Below are positions 51,544 to 64,000 of a stretch of DNA of 64,000 nucleotides, one piece after another. The position numbers and the translations under genes are program-made. The notes beneath the pieces are model-generated. The model searched no databases. It saw nothing but the letters and a program-made list of their open reading frames with translations, and had not been told where the DNA came from. This stretch comes from Varroa destructor. Taxonomy: Eukaryota; Arthropoda; Arachnida; Mesostigmata; Varroidae. The stretch covers positions 22,697,709 through 22,761,708 of the forward strand of contig NW_019211457.1 in NCBI RefSeq assembly GCF_002443255.2. Reading direction: 5' to 3'. Position 1 is the first letter of the stretch. Every line of letters begins with the position of its first letter.

Positions 51544-52060
51544 TTTACTGCTCGTGGCCCCGTTACTATTATTACTACTAGTGTATGTACTATTATGATC
51601 TTATATTTCGCCATCACTCGTATTGCTATCATTACTACTATAGCTTTTAATAGACACGCTACAATTGCTTCTTATAGCACTACCATGTCGAAATAGCTAC
51701 ACAGCTCTCTCCGTAGCACCAGCTGCTAGAATTAGAATACTGCTGCAGATGTTGCCGTTGAAAACTATCCGATTGCTTGCAATTGAGAAGGTGAATAGTT
51801 CGGTGACAGTGGCTGCCAGCTAATGTATATGAGTATTTCAGCCCTCTCGTTCAGCAGCAGGATCGGGCATGACTTTGGCCTTTGATGTGCCTACTTCAAC
51901 TATATATATATATATTGGTATGTGTGTATACATAGTACTAGTATATATATAGTAGTGGTATGATGAACACAGTAGTAGCTCGACGGCGATGTCATTGTCG
52001 CATGGCCTTTCCAGAGGCCGCCGACGAATCAATTTAGTTACTGCCAGCATAACGACGATT
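50818..52060. other. Triplet-rich, G+C-rich island
   Basis: Dense CAG, CAA, CGG and TTA-type runs on the plus strand. A 222-codon plus frame (50930-51598) crosses it, but it is made of the repeats (Thr, Asn, Ala and Leu runs) and has no domain, so I do not call it a gene. Such composition is common in arthropod 5' UTRs and promoters. Confidence 0.55.
51504..51543. repeat. CGG triplet repeat, about 13 units
   Basis: Uninterrupted 40-nt CGG/GGC run. It gives a poly-Ala run in the spurious plus-strand frame. CGG tracts fold into hairpins or G-quadruplexes and are often seen in 5' UTRs. Confidence 0.95.
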
Positions 52061-54550
52061 GACGGTTAACGACAATTCATACGCATTTCATACGATCACC
52101 GTAAAAATACGTTGATGACACACTAGGAAGGCGGCACTGGCAACTAGGCTGGGCTGTCTCCGCGCTGTTTTCACTCATTTCACTTGAAAATTAGAACACT
52201 TTCTGCTTGAACCGTTCTGGGTTTTAATGTATTGCTCGTATATTGTCTTACATCGCCGGTGACAGTTTTCAGCGCGGTTAAATCAAAACTCAGCATTTCT
52301 TTGCGGCTCAGCGGGAGAATACCGTTGAAGCTAGAACGAAAAGCTTGAAGTAAGACGAGCGCTGAACAGAAGTCAAAAACAATAGCGTTTCCCCACACTC
52401 TGTTAGAGGTTTGAGTCTGAAGCGCAGGCCATGCTACAGAGGGCCACATATAACGGATAGTCTGGAATCACGAGTCACTTCTTGAACGTTTGGCGCAGTC
52501 ATCTCAAAAGCCTTTTGCATAACAAACAATTAGCCGGCCTTGACCATATGTGTATGATTGTTTATTGGAAAAGAAGATAATTTCTTCACAAGCTTGCTGC
52601 GCAAGGTAGGCAAGAAAATTTTCAGGGCAATTTCCAGCACAAAATGGATAATTGAATTCCGAAAGATTTACTACATCGACATCTTAACAAAGTTGGTGAA
52701 ATCTAAGAGAAATTTCAAAAGCTTCTGAAACTTGTTCAAATGGTGAGTACAGACTGTAACTCAACTCATGTATTAGAACTGAATAAAAATTAACGACATA
52801 AAGGTTCTGGAGCACGAAGGACCGTATTATGTGTTCGCGTTATATAGCACTATCTGACTTGATGTGGCGCTGGCGATCCGGATTATTCTGAACAGGTTTC
52901 AGATGGAGTTCCTTCAAGCCGGATTATAGCCCAGATTTTGCTTGATCGAATGCAATAATTCAGATCGATTCAACGCGGCAAGCTGTTCACACAAGAGGCA
53001 AAAGTCCCAAAATGACTCTCTATGAACAGATAGCCCCCATCGAAGCCACTTTCGCTTGCCGATTAATTTTTCTGTTGCCTGCTCGGTCGAGGGAAGCTAT
53101 GCGAAAGAAAAATTATATATATAGGAACAAAACGATTATAGTTACTCGACCTGACAGTTGAACGAACAGAACGACATGCAGCATTCTTACTTACGTATAT
53201 TTTTATCTGTTTCCCGTACACGAGCAGTAACACATATCAACGGTCAGTCAAGCCTGCTACTCTATCCTGGTTCTACCATTAATTGTATCCCTTTTAACGA
53301 TTCAGGCATGACGCTTTATGCATGCTATAACCAATATTTTGTTTCGATTCTTCAATTATCCTAACTTACATTCTTCCGCTACTTCGTAGCTATGTTGTAC
53401 TACCTTTTTGTCTCCGGGACAACGCTGTATATAACGTGCTTATCTGGTAAACAGGTTAGAATCCGAAAAGAAACGCAGTGTGGTCCGGAAGCAAACGGCT
53501 GGTCCGCGCTGTAACGGGCCAACCATCTCAAGTAAAACCTAACGGCCCAAGTGCTGCACGTGAAATACGAAAAACATTCGCATAGTACGTGCTATTCCCC
53601 TTCTAATAAGATCTTCCCCGTGATAAGTGTTACTAGGACCACAGTTACTTAACTTGCTCAGGCATTAACGTTTCATTAGGCCGTTAGCCATATTAGGCCC
53701 TTCGATAAATTAAGCATACAAATAATGCGAGAACTTTCATACTTTGTAGAGATCCTTGACCTTTTTTGGCAGAAACCCCTTTCTTGGACAACAAGAAAAA
53801 ATGTAAATAATCGATTTTTTGAAAATTTTAGTCTGTGTCCGCTTGCGTAGAAGCCAAAGGACTAAGTAACTTTATGATACTATGCATATAAAAATGGTTT
53901 GACGTATCCTCTGAGTTAGTTTTTACCTAAAAAGAGTAATAACAGATTGAGCTTCTCTAGTGTGTATAGGTTAGGCAATTCTCGGGTAGCATGCTTGTCA
54001 AGTTAAGCAAGACAAAACGAAGCTGCCATAGCAAGTGGTAACATTTAGCCATATCATCTGGGCAAAAATCACAAGCCGCCACTGTGTAATCATTCTCGAA
54101 GGCTAAATGCAACAATACTATTTGTTAGTATGGGGCATTTAATTCAGAGTCGGCGTCCTGAAGTAACTGTTCATCATTAAATACTTAGCCGCATGGTATA
54201 ACCGCGTAAGTAAGAAGAAGATAAGCCGCAGTAAATTGCATTAACTTTTGTCGCGAATGGTTTACTTTTCATATTGCTCTACGAAGTTGAGGCCGTTGAA
54301 GTTGAGGAGGAAATTATATAATAGTGCCTTATGTTGAGCCATTAATATGATCATATGCCCTTTCTATGGGTATCATCGACATAGAACAAGTAACTTTGCT
54401 GACCTAGCATAAATTCGTATCTACTTGGTACATTTCGTATTATATTGCATTATATTGTAACGAAATCAAAAACATTGTTATATTTATTATGAGCTCGATG
54501 GTCCTAATCTCAACCATTTCAGACGGCGTGCTTCATTTCGACGAAGAAGC
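52061..54550. other. Gene-free stretch
   Basis: AT-rich with short unrecognised frames (89 codons minus at 52180-52449, 68 codons plus at 53158-53364). Nothing else seen. Confidence 0.6.
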
Positions 54551-54960
54551 TTAAGGCCCCACCTCCCTAGTCCCTGCTGCTGCCGCGATACTGGCATAAT
54601 TCTCGCGCGCACAAAGCGATACGCCTGAGAGGAATCCGGTTAAATGTGGCGATCTAGCATTCAGCCTTTCCCATAAAGCTTCGGAAACTGTACGTCTTCC
54701 TTGGCCATGAAGCCAAAGTTTGCTCCTGAACACCGGCGTCGCCATCTTGTCTACGCTACGGCACCAAATATGTTCGAACATAGCTCTGTACGAGAACGAG
54801 CTTACCTGTCACTGGAGATGCACGCGTTCCCCAGAAGCGGATCACTGGTGATGTCGATCACATAGTACGAGGAAAAGCTAGAGTGGAGAACCAAGCCAAA
54901 CAGTGACTTGACCGCTCAGACTCTGTCGGAAGAAATTTCTAGGAGCGGGTGAGATCTGTA
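54551..54960 (-). other. Exon-like open segments, unidentified
   Basis: Two adjacent minus-strand segments look coding-like. One (about 54874-54806) reads SSYYVIDITSDPLLGNA and ends at a consensus donor GACAG|GTAAGC. The other (54745-54551) begins MATPVFRSKLWLHGQGRRTV, ends at TAA, and an AATAAA-like signal follows near 54484. I do not recognise either. They could be a small gene, an expressed repeat copy, or chance. Confidence 0.2.
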
Positions 54961-55784
54961 ATGTTGTAGCCGGGAATGGAATCTGCACCGTCTTAGACGG
55001 TGCTCTTCGATATCAGTTGAAGAATTTCTGCTGTATGTCAGGAGTGTATTATGACTTTAATGAAGGTAAAAGAGGTTCAATAGGGCCTACCCCGTGAAGG
55101 GATACTGCTATACATGGCTAAGGCGTGCAAGTTGCTGGTTTATGGCCTTATGGTTCATCAGTTGGGCCTATTTGTTAGCGATAAAAAATTGTTCCTTTGG
55201 CGCAAAGTGTAGTTTGGGTATAAGTGTCAATTTGAAAACACGCATTATCTGCATCTCTGATATATGGCAAGCATTGGCTTTGCCTCTTCATGGAGCACTT
55301 GTAGTCTTTGTCGGCTCCATTCAACTCGAAATGTTGAAAGTTATTATTATTCAAGCACGTTAGGGTCGAGGTACTAGATCCTTTATTTTGGTTTGTGATC
55401 TAATAATTTACTGCAATAATATCTTAGTCTCCATCTTAGAAGTAGCAACAAATTTGACTCCGGCCGTGTCCAAACGTGTTCATCGATATTGGCACTTATC
55501 ATCGTGGGGTCAGCTAAATCCTTTTAAGAGAGTTAGCATCCTGCCAGAAAGATCGCCACGTATGCAGATGCCCTGTAATATACTGCAGCACCAGCTTCCA
55601 TACCTATTCGTGTTGGAGCTTATTGAAAAAATAGTTAAGGCACAGAAAGTAATGGCGATGAAACACAGCTATGGAGGAAGCGCCTGCGGGGAACGATGCG
55701 CTCGAAATAACGCACAATGATTGAGATTTGCAAATTGGTCCGACTCCTTCGTCATCACCCTAACTCCGTCAGCCAGGGTTTTCA

Positions 55785-55785
<1 letters not shown>
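54961..55785. other. Gene-free stretch
   Basis: Two plus-strand frames (55094-55363, 89 codons; 55388-55720, 110 codons) have no recognised family. No other structure seen. Confidence 0.5.
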
Positions 55786-55819
<34 letters not shown>

Positions 55820-55856
55820 GGCCCAGTTCACTATATATACACACACACACACACAC
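55786..55856. repeat. TA microsatellite followed by AC microsatellite
   Basis: TA repeat at 55786-55816, a short unique spacer, then AC repeat at 55839-55856 (nine units). Confidence 0.95.
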
Positions 55857-58800
55857 AGTAAGAAAAGTGAAGAGTGACTGTTTGCATATATTCATATAGG
55901 CACGTAACGTCGTAAATGACCATGTTACTGATAATATGCTCATTTACGTATGTATTTATATAAAACGTGTTTACCGCTATAGCTCTTGAAGTAGATGAAT
56001 ACCTGCGGTATCAAACAGCTTTCATTTTTCATGGGCAGCTCACGAAGCGTTGATATTAGTTCGACAATAACAATAGGCAACACCCATAGGATAGGAAGAT
56101 GTAAATTAGCAACCATAAAGCATATTCTGTTGCTTTTACGGGCCCCACTGCGTGGCACTTTTCTGCAGTCGTATCCATCACTCACTCCTGCATTTACAAA
56201 TTTGTGTGTGAATATTAACATTAGGTATTTGTCTGTCAATGTGCACGGACTGGTCATCCACCTTGTTTACTTCTGTTGTTTCTTTGTTGCCCTCTTTTTC
56301 TCTCGCTGAAATGTGTACCGTACATATAACAGTGTATGAATTTGTAGTAGAACGCAATGTAAGAGCGTTGCCTTCGAAGTCTGCTGGCTTCAAACGGCGC
56401 TCATCGCGAGAGTCGCAGTTGAACAGAATTGTGAGCAGACAAATAAATAAATGTACGAACGAGTGCTCTAGTAGAAAATAAACTGGAACCGGTGTGAACG
56501 GTGAGTTTTATTATGGCTGTTGACGCCAGCGATGACGCAGCTGCTGTTGCGATTGGCGCTAGGCAGCACGAAGTGCATCGTGAAGACCTTGGCCTCATTG
56601 GTTTCACGTGAACAGTCACAGCGTTACAGGGCTGTTGTTTTCTGTTGCTGTTTCCAACGGTAGTCTCCACAGCACCCTCATGTATAGCAGTAATGACAAC
56701 AACAATAGTTCAAAATATTCGTTGCAGTGTACGCACTTCTGGTGATGATGGCGGCTGAGCTTGTGGTCGTTGCGGCTATGAAGCGTCTTGCAGGAGCCCG
56801 CGCTGACTGTATCAACCCGAACCGAACCGCTCTGGGTCCCAGAAGTTGGGGCCTTTTCATGATAACGGCGATGATGATGATCGCCAGTTTGCTGATGGTC
56901 GTCACAGCGATGCCAACAATAACGGGGTAGTCGAAGTTGTAGTATCCAACCAGAATACCGAGCGACAATGACAGCACAGAAGATCTACGCTACGCTGAAA
57001 ACACCTACAGCGATAGCAGCGTTGGCCGTGGCGACAGTCTCGGCAGCAATCGATAGAATAGAGGAATAAGACCCAAAGTTCTTCAGTTCATTCGTTAGCG
57101 TTCGTTATCATCTATAATCGGCTTGATCGTCGGCGATATTTGGCAGGTTTCGTTCTGTCTCAGCATGCGGAGAAATTCGCCTAACGTGCCAGACTGCCTA
57201 AGATGTTCGAATATTGTCGATAAATAAAACGCGATAAATTTCTAAAACAATTAGATCTAGCTTAGATATGACTAATTAAACCAATAACAAGCACTTGTCA
57301 AGCATACTGTTGGCGGCGCCCCTCTGTTTTTTACCTTATGATACTAAAATGGCGTCCCCAGTAGAGTCTATCATCGTTCGGGGACATTGAGCTAACGTCT
57401 TTCACCCGCTAGTTCGTTCTGCCCAACAAAAGGAAACTGCGAATTGTTTTGCTGCAAATTGTGAGATACGTCCCGTTGATTTTAGCTGTTATTAATAGCT
57501 CATATTGACGTAGATAGATACCTGCTTGTCATAGTAGCAATGCTCCAAGCTGTTGCTTCTAATTGTGATAAGTGGTAATATCACCCACTGATGATTCTTA
57601 TAGGCTCTTCAGACAAGATGGGATTTCCCATCCCTACATCCAGTACCTTCAACCGATAAATCGCTTCGTTAATCCGTCCAACTGTATTCACTTAGTTCTT
57701 CGTTGAAACAACCTCTTTTTTCTTCGTAATATTAACGTCAGTAGCAGTAATAATAACGCTACTTGTAACAGGGTGACCGTCAGAATTATCTGTTGCTGTC
57801 AACAGATAACATAGTACGAAGTCGCATCCTTCTTACTTACCAGTTATGGCCGACTTAATTGACTCGTTAAAGTTCTCGCTAAGTCGCAATTCTTTTAGTC
57901 AAGAAACAATTCATGGCTGTCATTGTACAGTGATTTCGCTGGTCAAGATAATCACATTGAGTCCTAGATAACTGTAGCTGCAACAGCACTTGCGCTAACT
58001 GTCAACCATCGTTGCGGCCTAACTTCCATTGCGGTCCTACCATTTTCAAGTGTGAAATACTGGACCGCCGCAGGCGGCCTTTGAATGGGCGTTTCCGAAT
58101 TCATAGACATACAACTATGGGCTCCCTGGTGTGCGTCCGTACGGCTCTGCGATGCTGTGCGCGCATCAATCCGCCGTCAATTTGAGGGCTATAATGGCCG
58201 CGCCATGCGCACCTTCAGACGCGAACATCGTTTATTGGTGGCTAGAAAACAGTTACATTCCCATAGCCAAGCGAGAAACATTTGCTAGCTGGGGGCAACA
58301 ATGGCTAACGTATGAGAGCTAGTCACATCATGATGTAGCATCGCATATCGATGTCAATTGTTCTATGGCTATATCTTGCAGTAGCAACTGGACGTGTTCA
58401 TTGCATTTGCTGGGTTTCAATAATCGGAAAATAGCTGAAACACTGCGGAATACTATAGCATTGGAAGCCCTTTCGTTGATGAGTATTCCACAGAAGAAAT
58501 TTTCTTTTTGCTTATAAAGATTTTGTTGCCGGTTGTGTTAGATAAATTGAACACCCGGGGATTGGCTTGAAGTCGGGCCCCAGTCCCTGGGGGAAAATAG
58601 GCTTACTGCTTATAGCCACTTTCTGGGTAAGGATCGTATTTGTAAGACGGAACCGTGACGGAATATTGTACATTAAGGACTTGTGTTAGTTATAATAGAA
58701 GAGGAATACGCTACATTTTTCGACTATGCGGTCGGCGAAAGTTCTGTAGAGACGTGGTATTTTAAGCCTTAGCTATTTCCATTGTCTACCTATATGTAAA

Positions 58801-59380
58801 CCTGTGTGAAGCAAACTGATGTTTGATGAAGGAGTTAGAAAAAAATTAGCCCATCAGATGAAACAGTAGAACAGTTCGATGCTCGAACTTTTTGACGTTA
58901 AGTTTGCAAGCAACGATTATGATAACCAATAATAGTAAATATAACATGCTAAATGAGCAGAACGGATCCTGACGGCCGATTTGTCCAGAGGCGCTGATGT
59001 GCCGATTGAATAAAAACTCTGTTACTCGACAAAGAAAGCGCCTCGTAAGTGTCCTACAACCGCTTGAACTTTACTCATTCGTTGGAGGCAAATGCCACCC
59101 AACTGGCGAGTTAGCGGTGATATGAATCGTACATCTACTTACATACGTATACACAAAGGTACACAGACTATTTTTCAGGGCGCGACATGCTAGTTTGGTT
59201 TTCGATCTAACCCTTTCGGAGAAACAAGATATTTGACCCACTTAACCAAGGACATTATCGACTGCACTTCTCCAGGCACTCTGCTATTGTTAGCAGTGGA
59301 AGGCTCACGGCACGCTATCACTGTCACAGAGTAACCGTGCTGCGCACGCGTTCTCTAAATGAATGACCCGTTCAGTGTCA
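55857..59380. other. Gene-free stretch with G+C-richer islands
   Basis: Islands at about 56400-57100 and 58000-58330 have overlapping short frames on both strands without family match. A strong donor-like site on the minus strand (CTG|GTAAGT, exon side ending 57841) has no identifiable exon. The rest is AT-rich. Confidence 0.5.
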
Positions 59381-59427
59381 CTGCTGCTGCTGCTGCTTAG
59401 CAGCTGCAACGGCGACAGCAGCAGCAG
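59381..59427. repeat. CTG/CAG inverted triplet repeat
   Basis: Five CTG units at 59381-59395 and four CAG units at 59416-59427 are complementary and can form a stem of at least 12 bp with a short G+C-rich loop. Confidence 0.85.
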
Positions 59428-62400
59428 TAGTGGCGGCGATCGAGATGTTTCACTGTCCTCCTTTCCGAGTCTTGACCTGTCACTCAGTCCCCAAATACGA
59501 GTGAATATGGTTAGACTCCGCCATAAACAAACCGCCAGTTAGCATGGCACCGTAACGCCTGCCAGGCCATGCCGGCCTACCTTCACGACGTTATCCGCTT
59601 GACAGCGTTATTAGGGAGGCCGTCAGTCGTTGCCGCAACTAAATATGCCCGCTCTTGTTCGGTGGCCCGTCATACGCTTCTGTTGCTGCGGTTTAAAGTT
59701 CGACCTACGCCAACCGCGTACGTTGACTTGGTACAACAAGAGGTCTCACGCGCGTTTCTAATTGACTAGGACGTAAAAAATCAGACAGTAGACAGGTTCC
59801 ATTTGCAGCTCTGTTACTGGTTCAGTATTGCAGTCGCTATATTTGATTGGAAAGTTGAGCGGCCTTGTTTAGAATGAGAAAAAAATTACCATGATGAAAA
59901 GCCACTAATGAAATCAGCTTAGCAAAATTTAGACTAAACCTAGGCACGGTGCGTGCAATACCTTAAACACTTCGAACATAGATCGCGTTCAAAGCTGCAT
60001 TTGCGCACTGTCGACAGGCCGGCATGGGTACAACAACAATAACAGACATTACAGCAACAGTCCGATACTTCATTGACAATGATACGATTATTACTCTGCC
60101 TGATCCGAGTCTTCAACACTAAGCACGAAGACCGCTCACGAGGGAGCTAGCAAACAAACAGCCGAATCGTTGTGGAAACGGAAAGAGCATTGCTAGCCTC
60201 AACGGAGAAGCCAATCAATACAATCACAATATTCACTGCTGCTGGCGCTTCTATTACCGCAAACGACGCTGCGACGTCCCTCTTAGCGGCCAGCGTCGTT
60301 ACGCTGTGGCTGAGCAACCCCGATTGAAGCGATGGCGGAAACCACGGCACCAGCGACGGCAGGCACCCCGCTAAACGGCAGAACCATGGGCAGTGGTGGT
60401 AACTCGTCGCCGGCGACTAAAGTTAACGGCCAGCTTCAATCCGATCCAGCGCAAGTCAACCTGTTGCAACAGAGTCAGCACCGGCCCGCAGTACTAATGC
60501 CGCTCGAGAACAGTTAGCCTCTAATGGATTATGGCGGCATCGTTGAGCTCGGGCAGTGTTTGACACTTGACGCCTGACTCAGTGCAACGATGCCAGCCAT
60601 TACCTTCGGCTATGGTATTCCATCGCTGGCTGTTGACGGCGGTGTCTGGTCTTCCGTGATCAGTGCTCCCCGATAGAGACAGGTGAAAATAGGCGTCACA
60701 GGGGAGAAATCGTATGAGTAGCGGCAAGTCGAGTGGAATAATGTTGGCCATGGTGAATTTGTTGCTGTGACACAATTGATCTCTACGTTTAGGTCGGATT
60801 TTAACCGAAGCAAGTAAGTCTATTTCATTTCTACCCGGCAGAAAATTACTACAGAGACGATAAACAACGACAACGCGTTGGCTAAGTGGGAATCAAACGT
60901 TCAGTTTTTATGACGCATCGTTTAATCTTGCCTACTGACGACATACTCAGACATGTGAGCATAATACAGCAAGTGTAAGCGTGTTGTCTGCCGGGTTTAT
61001 TTAAGATACCTATTTTGTTTCGATTAGAAACCGCATACCCTCTGTTAATTGACACATACAAGTAGCTTTTGAGACACGTAAGTGTTCTATTCAGTAGGCG
61101 TATTGATATCAACTCGACACAAATCTCCCAATCAACCCTAATAACATTCGCATAAGGCCGGACGTAATGTCAAGTCGCCTGCTTAATTGGCTATTGTCTC
61201 CTATGGTTTGCCCACGCGTCATTGGCGCGGTTCCTAACGAGTTGTTGATATGATGATAAACAAAGGGAAACAAACATAAACAATTGCAAACTAGGTCAGT
61301 CACAGGGACCTTTATGCGTCATGACGCACATGCGCGCCCAGAACGACGGAGGAACCAACGGACAGCGGAAATAGCAGCAGCGGCTGTCACCGCCGCGATA
61401 CACAGACGCTCCAAGCTCTCTAGGCCAATCGAAAGCCGGTGGCTTATAGCCAGCGCCACGGATCACGAACACGGAGAAATGGCACGTTTCGCTGGCAGAA
61501 TTGAATCGGTCGGAAGTCAATTCCGTCCATGAATGGCCGTGGCAGAATGTGACTGAAATGGACGAGTCGTCGCCGTCACTCTTCAGAACGGGTCAGCTAT
61601 CCAAGCCTGATAACACCGACGGCGATGCTACTAACGTGGCGTATTGCACCCAATTTGTCAGGTAAACGATACGTAGATGTGTTGATGCTCGAACGAAAAT
61701 GCTGACAGTAACGCTACAGAATATGCTCTGCGAGTCTAATTGGATATTTTATTCTGTGGGCCAGAGCGGCATAATTTCAGATAGGACATGGAAAGAAAGC
61801 TGTGTTATTGCTAAAAAATTTCGTCGAACTGACGGGCTGATCGAATATTGCCGAGAAGTTGTATATTGAGACTTTTGCATTTGTGTTGGTTTTTCTGAGC
61901 AAATGTTAGTTATGGGTGAGATTCCCGAAGTGCGTCCCGCGGTACTGCTCTAGCTTGGAACCAGCGTGAATGCCGGTTTTCTATTTGAGTACTGCCATAT
62001 TGGAAGCGTCCAAGCTATACCCTGTTCGTGGCTAAAATCTCTAGCTTTTAGATCGCGACATTTAGAAGATCGATAGATCTCTTCCAATTTCCTGTTACAT
62101 TCTCTCACTAAGTGTACCATATAATTGTCGTCAATATAGAAATCAAACACTAAACTATTGCATCGCATTAAATAAACTAAAGTCTACCGAACTTTCCGTT
62201 CTCTTATAAAAGTTTTACACTAAAATATCACATCGATTGCATGTACCGTGTGCTATACGATCATGTAAACCGTATACGTACGTGTGCATCTTCTAACAAC
62301 ATGCATGTAGGATTTGTATCTGTTTAATCTAGATAAAGGCGAGAAGTACTGGCCGCCTTCTTTACGCCGGATTGACTAGCGTCAGGCATTTGACGTGACG

Positions 62401-64000
62401 ACGCTTCCCGTCCGCTGGATAATAAGAACGATAATTATAGAAACCTATCCAACGTATAACCCAGTTTGATAAAGGCCTGCAAAATCAATAAGAAAAAGAC
62501 CATGCAATTATTTGGTACTATTCTGCTGTATCGACGTCATTGCCCGTTCGGACCGCGGGTGGTGAACACGGATTCGAGCCGACTGACTGTGGTCGAGCAG
62601 GATGTGTGAACGTGATGATCGGAGAGTTGCAGCGCTCAGAAACCGATCAGGTATCTTGCTGGTAAGCTTCAACACTGACTAGCATAAAATATCGGAAACT
62701 GAAAAGGACTTGCAGCATGGCCTAATATGATACAAGCACTCGAGGGCGAGAGCAAAAAGAAAAAAAAAATGCAAATAAGAAGCCAATGCATTCTCTTAAA
62801 AAAAATTTGCGACGATATGGGTCAATAGGCCTACCGGTTTACGTGATAATGACATATTTAAGAAACAAGCAAAGCTTCTGAGAGTTCGATAGTCACTGTT
62901 TACCAACCGACATAAACAAAAAATTAGCGACGTCACTATCATTGTAATGATGTAGGATAGTTTTTCTAATTATAAGTAATAACCACAACAACAACAACAG
63001 CAACATAATGTGTACGTGTGATCAAGGTTACAATAAAAAAAAAGGACTTCGTCGTGTCAAGCGCATCCTTGAAGAATCGGTAAAACTTCCAAATCATAGC
63101 AACTCATATTGAAAACATCAGAAACGGGGTTGTCATGTGGCTAAGATAACGAAAGTACGTTTCGAGCTGTAACTGTAAACCCTTTGATAAAAACAAAAGC
63201 CGGATAAGCAAAGTTGTGCTATGGCGAAGGTGGTTTTTCTGAAGATAAAAATAGATAAGATAAAGTGATTGGTCACCGGTCCTTCGGGATGAGCGGGGCG
63301 TACGTGATGCCGTTCTGTGGCAATTTGACAAATGATGGATTGAACCCGGATCCAGCTCATGCAATACTCGAAATCAATACTCACAGATAACAGAATTAAA
63401 TTACCCATTTCCCAATGAAGCATGTGGCTAAAGGTGTACTCCAAAAAAGCCAGGATGAAATTAGTAACCACCCTCGTTGCTCGTTAGTCAATCATATATT
63501 TTTTACATGAATAGTTAGACATGTCGAATGAATCGTATATGTACACTCTTCTACTACCACCTACACCCCAACGCTTAGCCTTTCAACCCGCTAAATATAG
63601 GATGCCGAGAGATTCGCATCTACTGTCAGTGTTGTTATCATCTCTACATTGAACCCACTGTCCTACCCTGTTCTACCCATGTTCTAACCATGTGATCACC
63701 TCTATATGTGTGTGTGTATATATAGTTAGAGGACTATCACCTATCGTTTATCGGAAGAACGACTCTTAGCGGCCGCTTGCCAATGTTAACGGCGTTCGCC
63801 GTCAACCATCGCACTTGTTCGTGTGTCGGTCGGCCACTTGGTCCGCCAGGACGTTTGTTCAGAAGTTAAACATAGCCCGTTGCCGTTATTATCGCGGCCG
63901 TTGCCAGTCGCCTCCACTATGGAATAGACGAGGCCTTCGCATGCTGTTCCGATCCGAGTCTTGTTCAAATGGACTCACTCATTTACTCGTTCGTTCGCTT
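59428..64000. other. Gene-free right end
   Basis: G+C-richer patches at 59430-60560 and 61280-61640 hold short overlapping frames with no family match; 61700-63500 is AT-rich with A-runs near 62760; a TG/TA run lies at 63705-63724. No gene, RNA or mobile element is supported to the window end. Confidence 0.5.

Noticed and set aside
50930..51598. 222-codon plus-strand open frame
   Set aside because: Its length comes from triplet repeats (Thr, Asn, Ala and Leu runs). No domain, no splice context and no family resemblance.
62560..62600. B-box-like GGATTCGAGCC
   Set aside because: No matching A-box upstream and no cloverleaf pairing.
1..64000. CRISPR arrays, operons, phage or insertion-sequence structures
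   Set aside because: The window is eukaryotic; no regularly spaced direct repeats, no transposase, reverse transcriptase or integrase motifs were seen on either strand.

Overview
This is a eukaryotic, almost certainly arthropod, genomic window. It has spliced genes with GT-AG introns, long AT-rich spacers, many simple-sequence repeats and one 100-base assembly gap (23994-24093). The proteins fit an arthropod. Chelicerate, perhaps a parasitiform mite, is my guess from general character only; I could not test it.

Three protein-coding genes are supported, all on the minus strand and all in the first 29 kb. (1) 2310-6378: a six-exon secreted serpin with a signal peptide, a complete reactive-centre loop with predicted P1 Arg, and the C-terminal serpin signature. 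The acceptor of exon 3 is unresolved. (2) 12319-19918: a complete seven-exon coatomer alpha subunit (COPA). Every intron phase closes, giving 1229 residues. (3) 25736-28940: an NFIL3/vrille-type bZIP transcription factor. It has one large coding exon and a proposed 13-nt first coding exon 1.9 kb upstream that supplies an in-frame ATG directly preceded by an in-frame stop. The reading is 448 residues.

Layout: 1-2309 downstream flank of the serpin; 2310-6378 serpin; 6379-12318 spacer; 12319-19918 COPA; 19919-25735 spacer with the gap and the bZIP 3' side; 25736-28940 bZIP gene; 28941-64000 about 35 kb with no gene I can support. That last region holds islands richer in G+C and in CAG/CAA/CTG triplets (about 40.7-41.3, 42.7-43.9, 46.4-47.3, 50.8-52.1, 56.4-57.1, 59.3-60.6 and 61.3-61.7 kb), AT microsatellites and several perfect inverted repeats. 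It may be the cis-regulatory domain or distal 5' exons of the bZIP gene, but nothing in the sequence proves this.

The three genes do not form an obvious pathway: a secreted protease inhibitor, a Golgi-to-ER coat subunit and a (probably circadian or developmental) repressor. I found no operon, CRISPR array, rRNA, convincing tRNA, transposase or virus-like gene, and no evidence of a novel multi-gene system. The best leads are structural: the short bZIP first exon, the second leucine zipper of the bZIP protein, the serpin exon 3 problem and the hairpin-forming palindromes.
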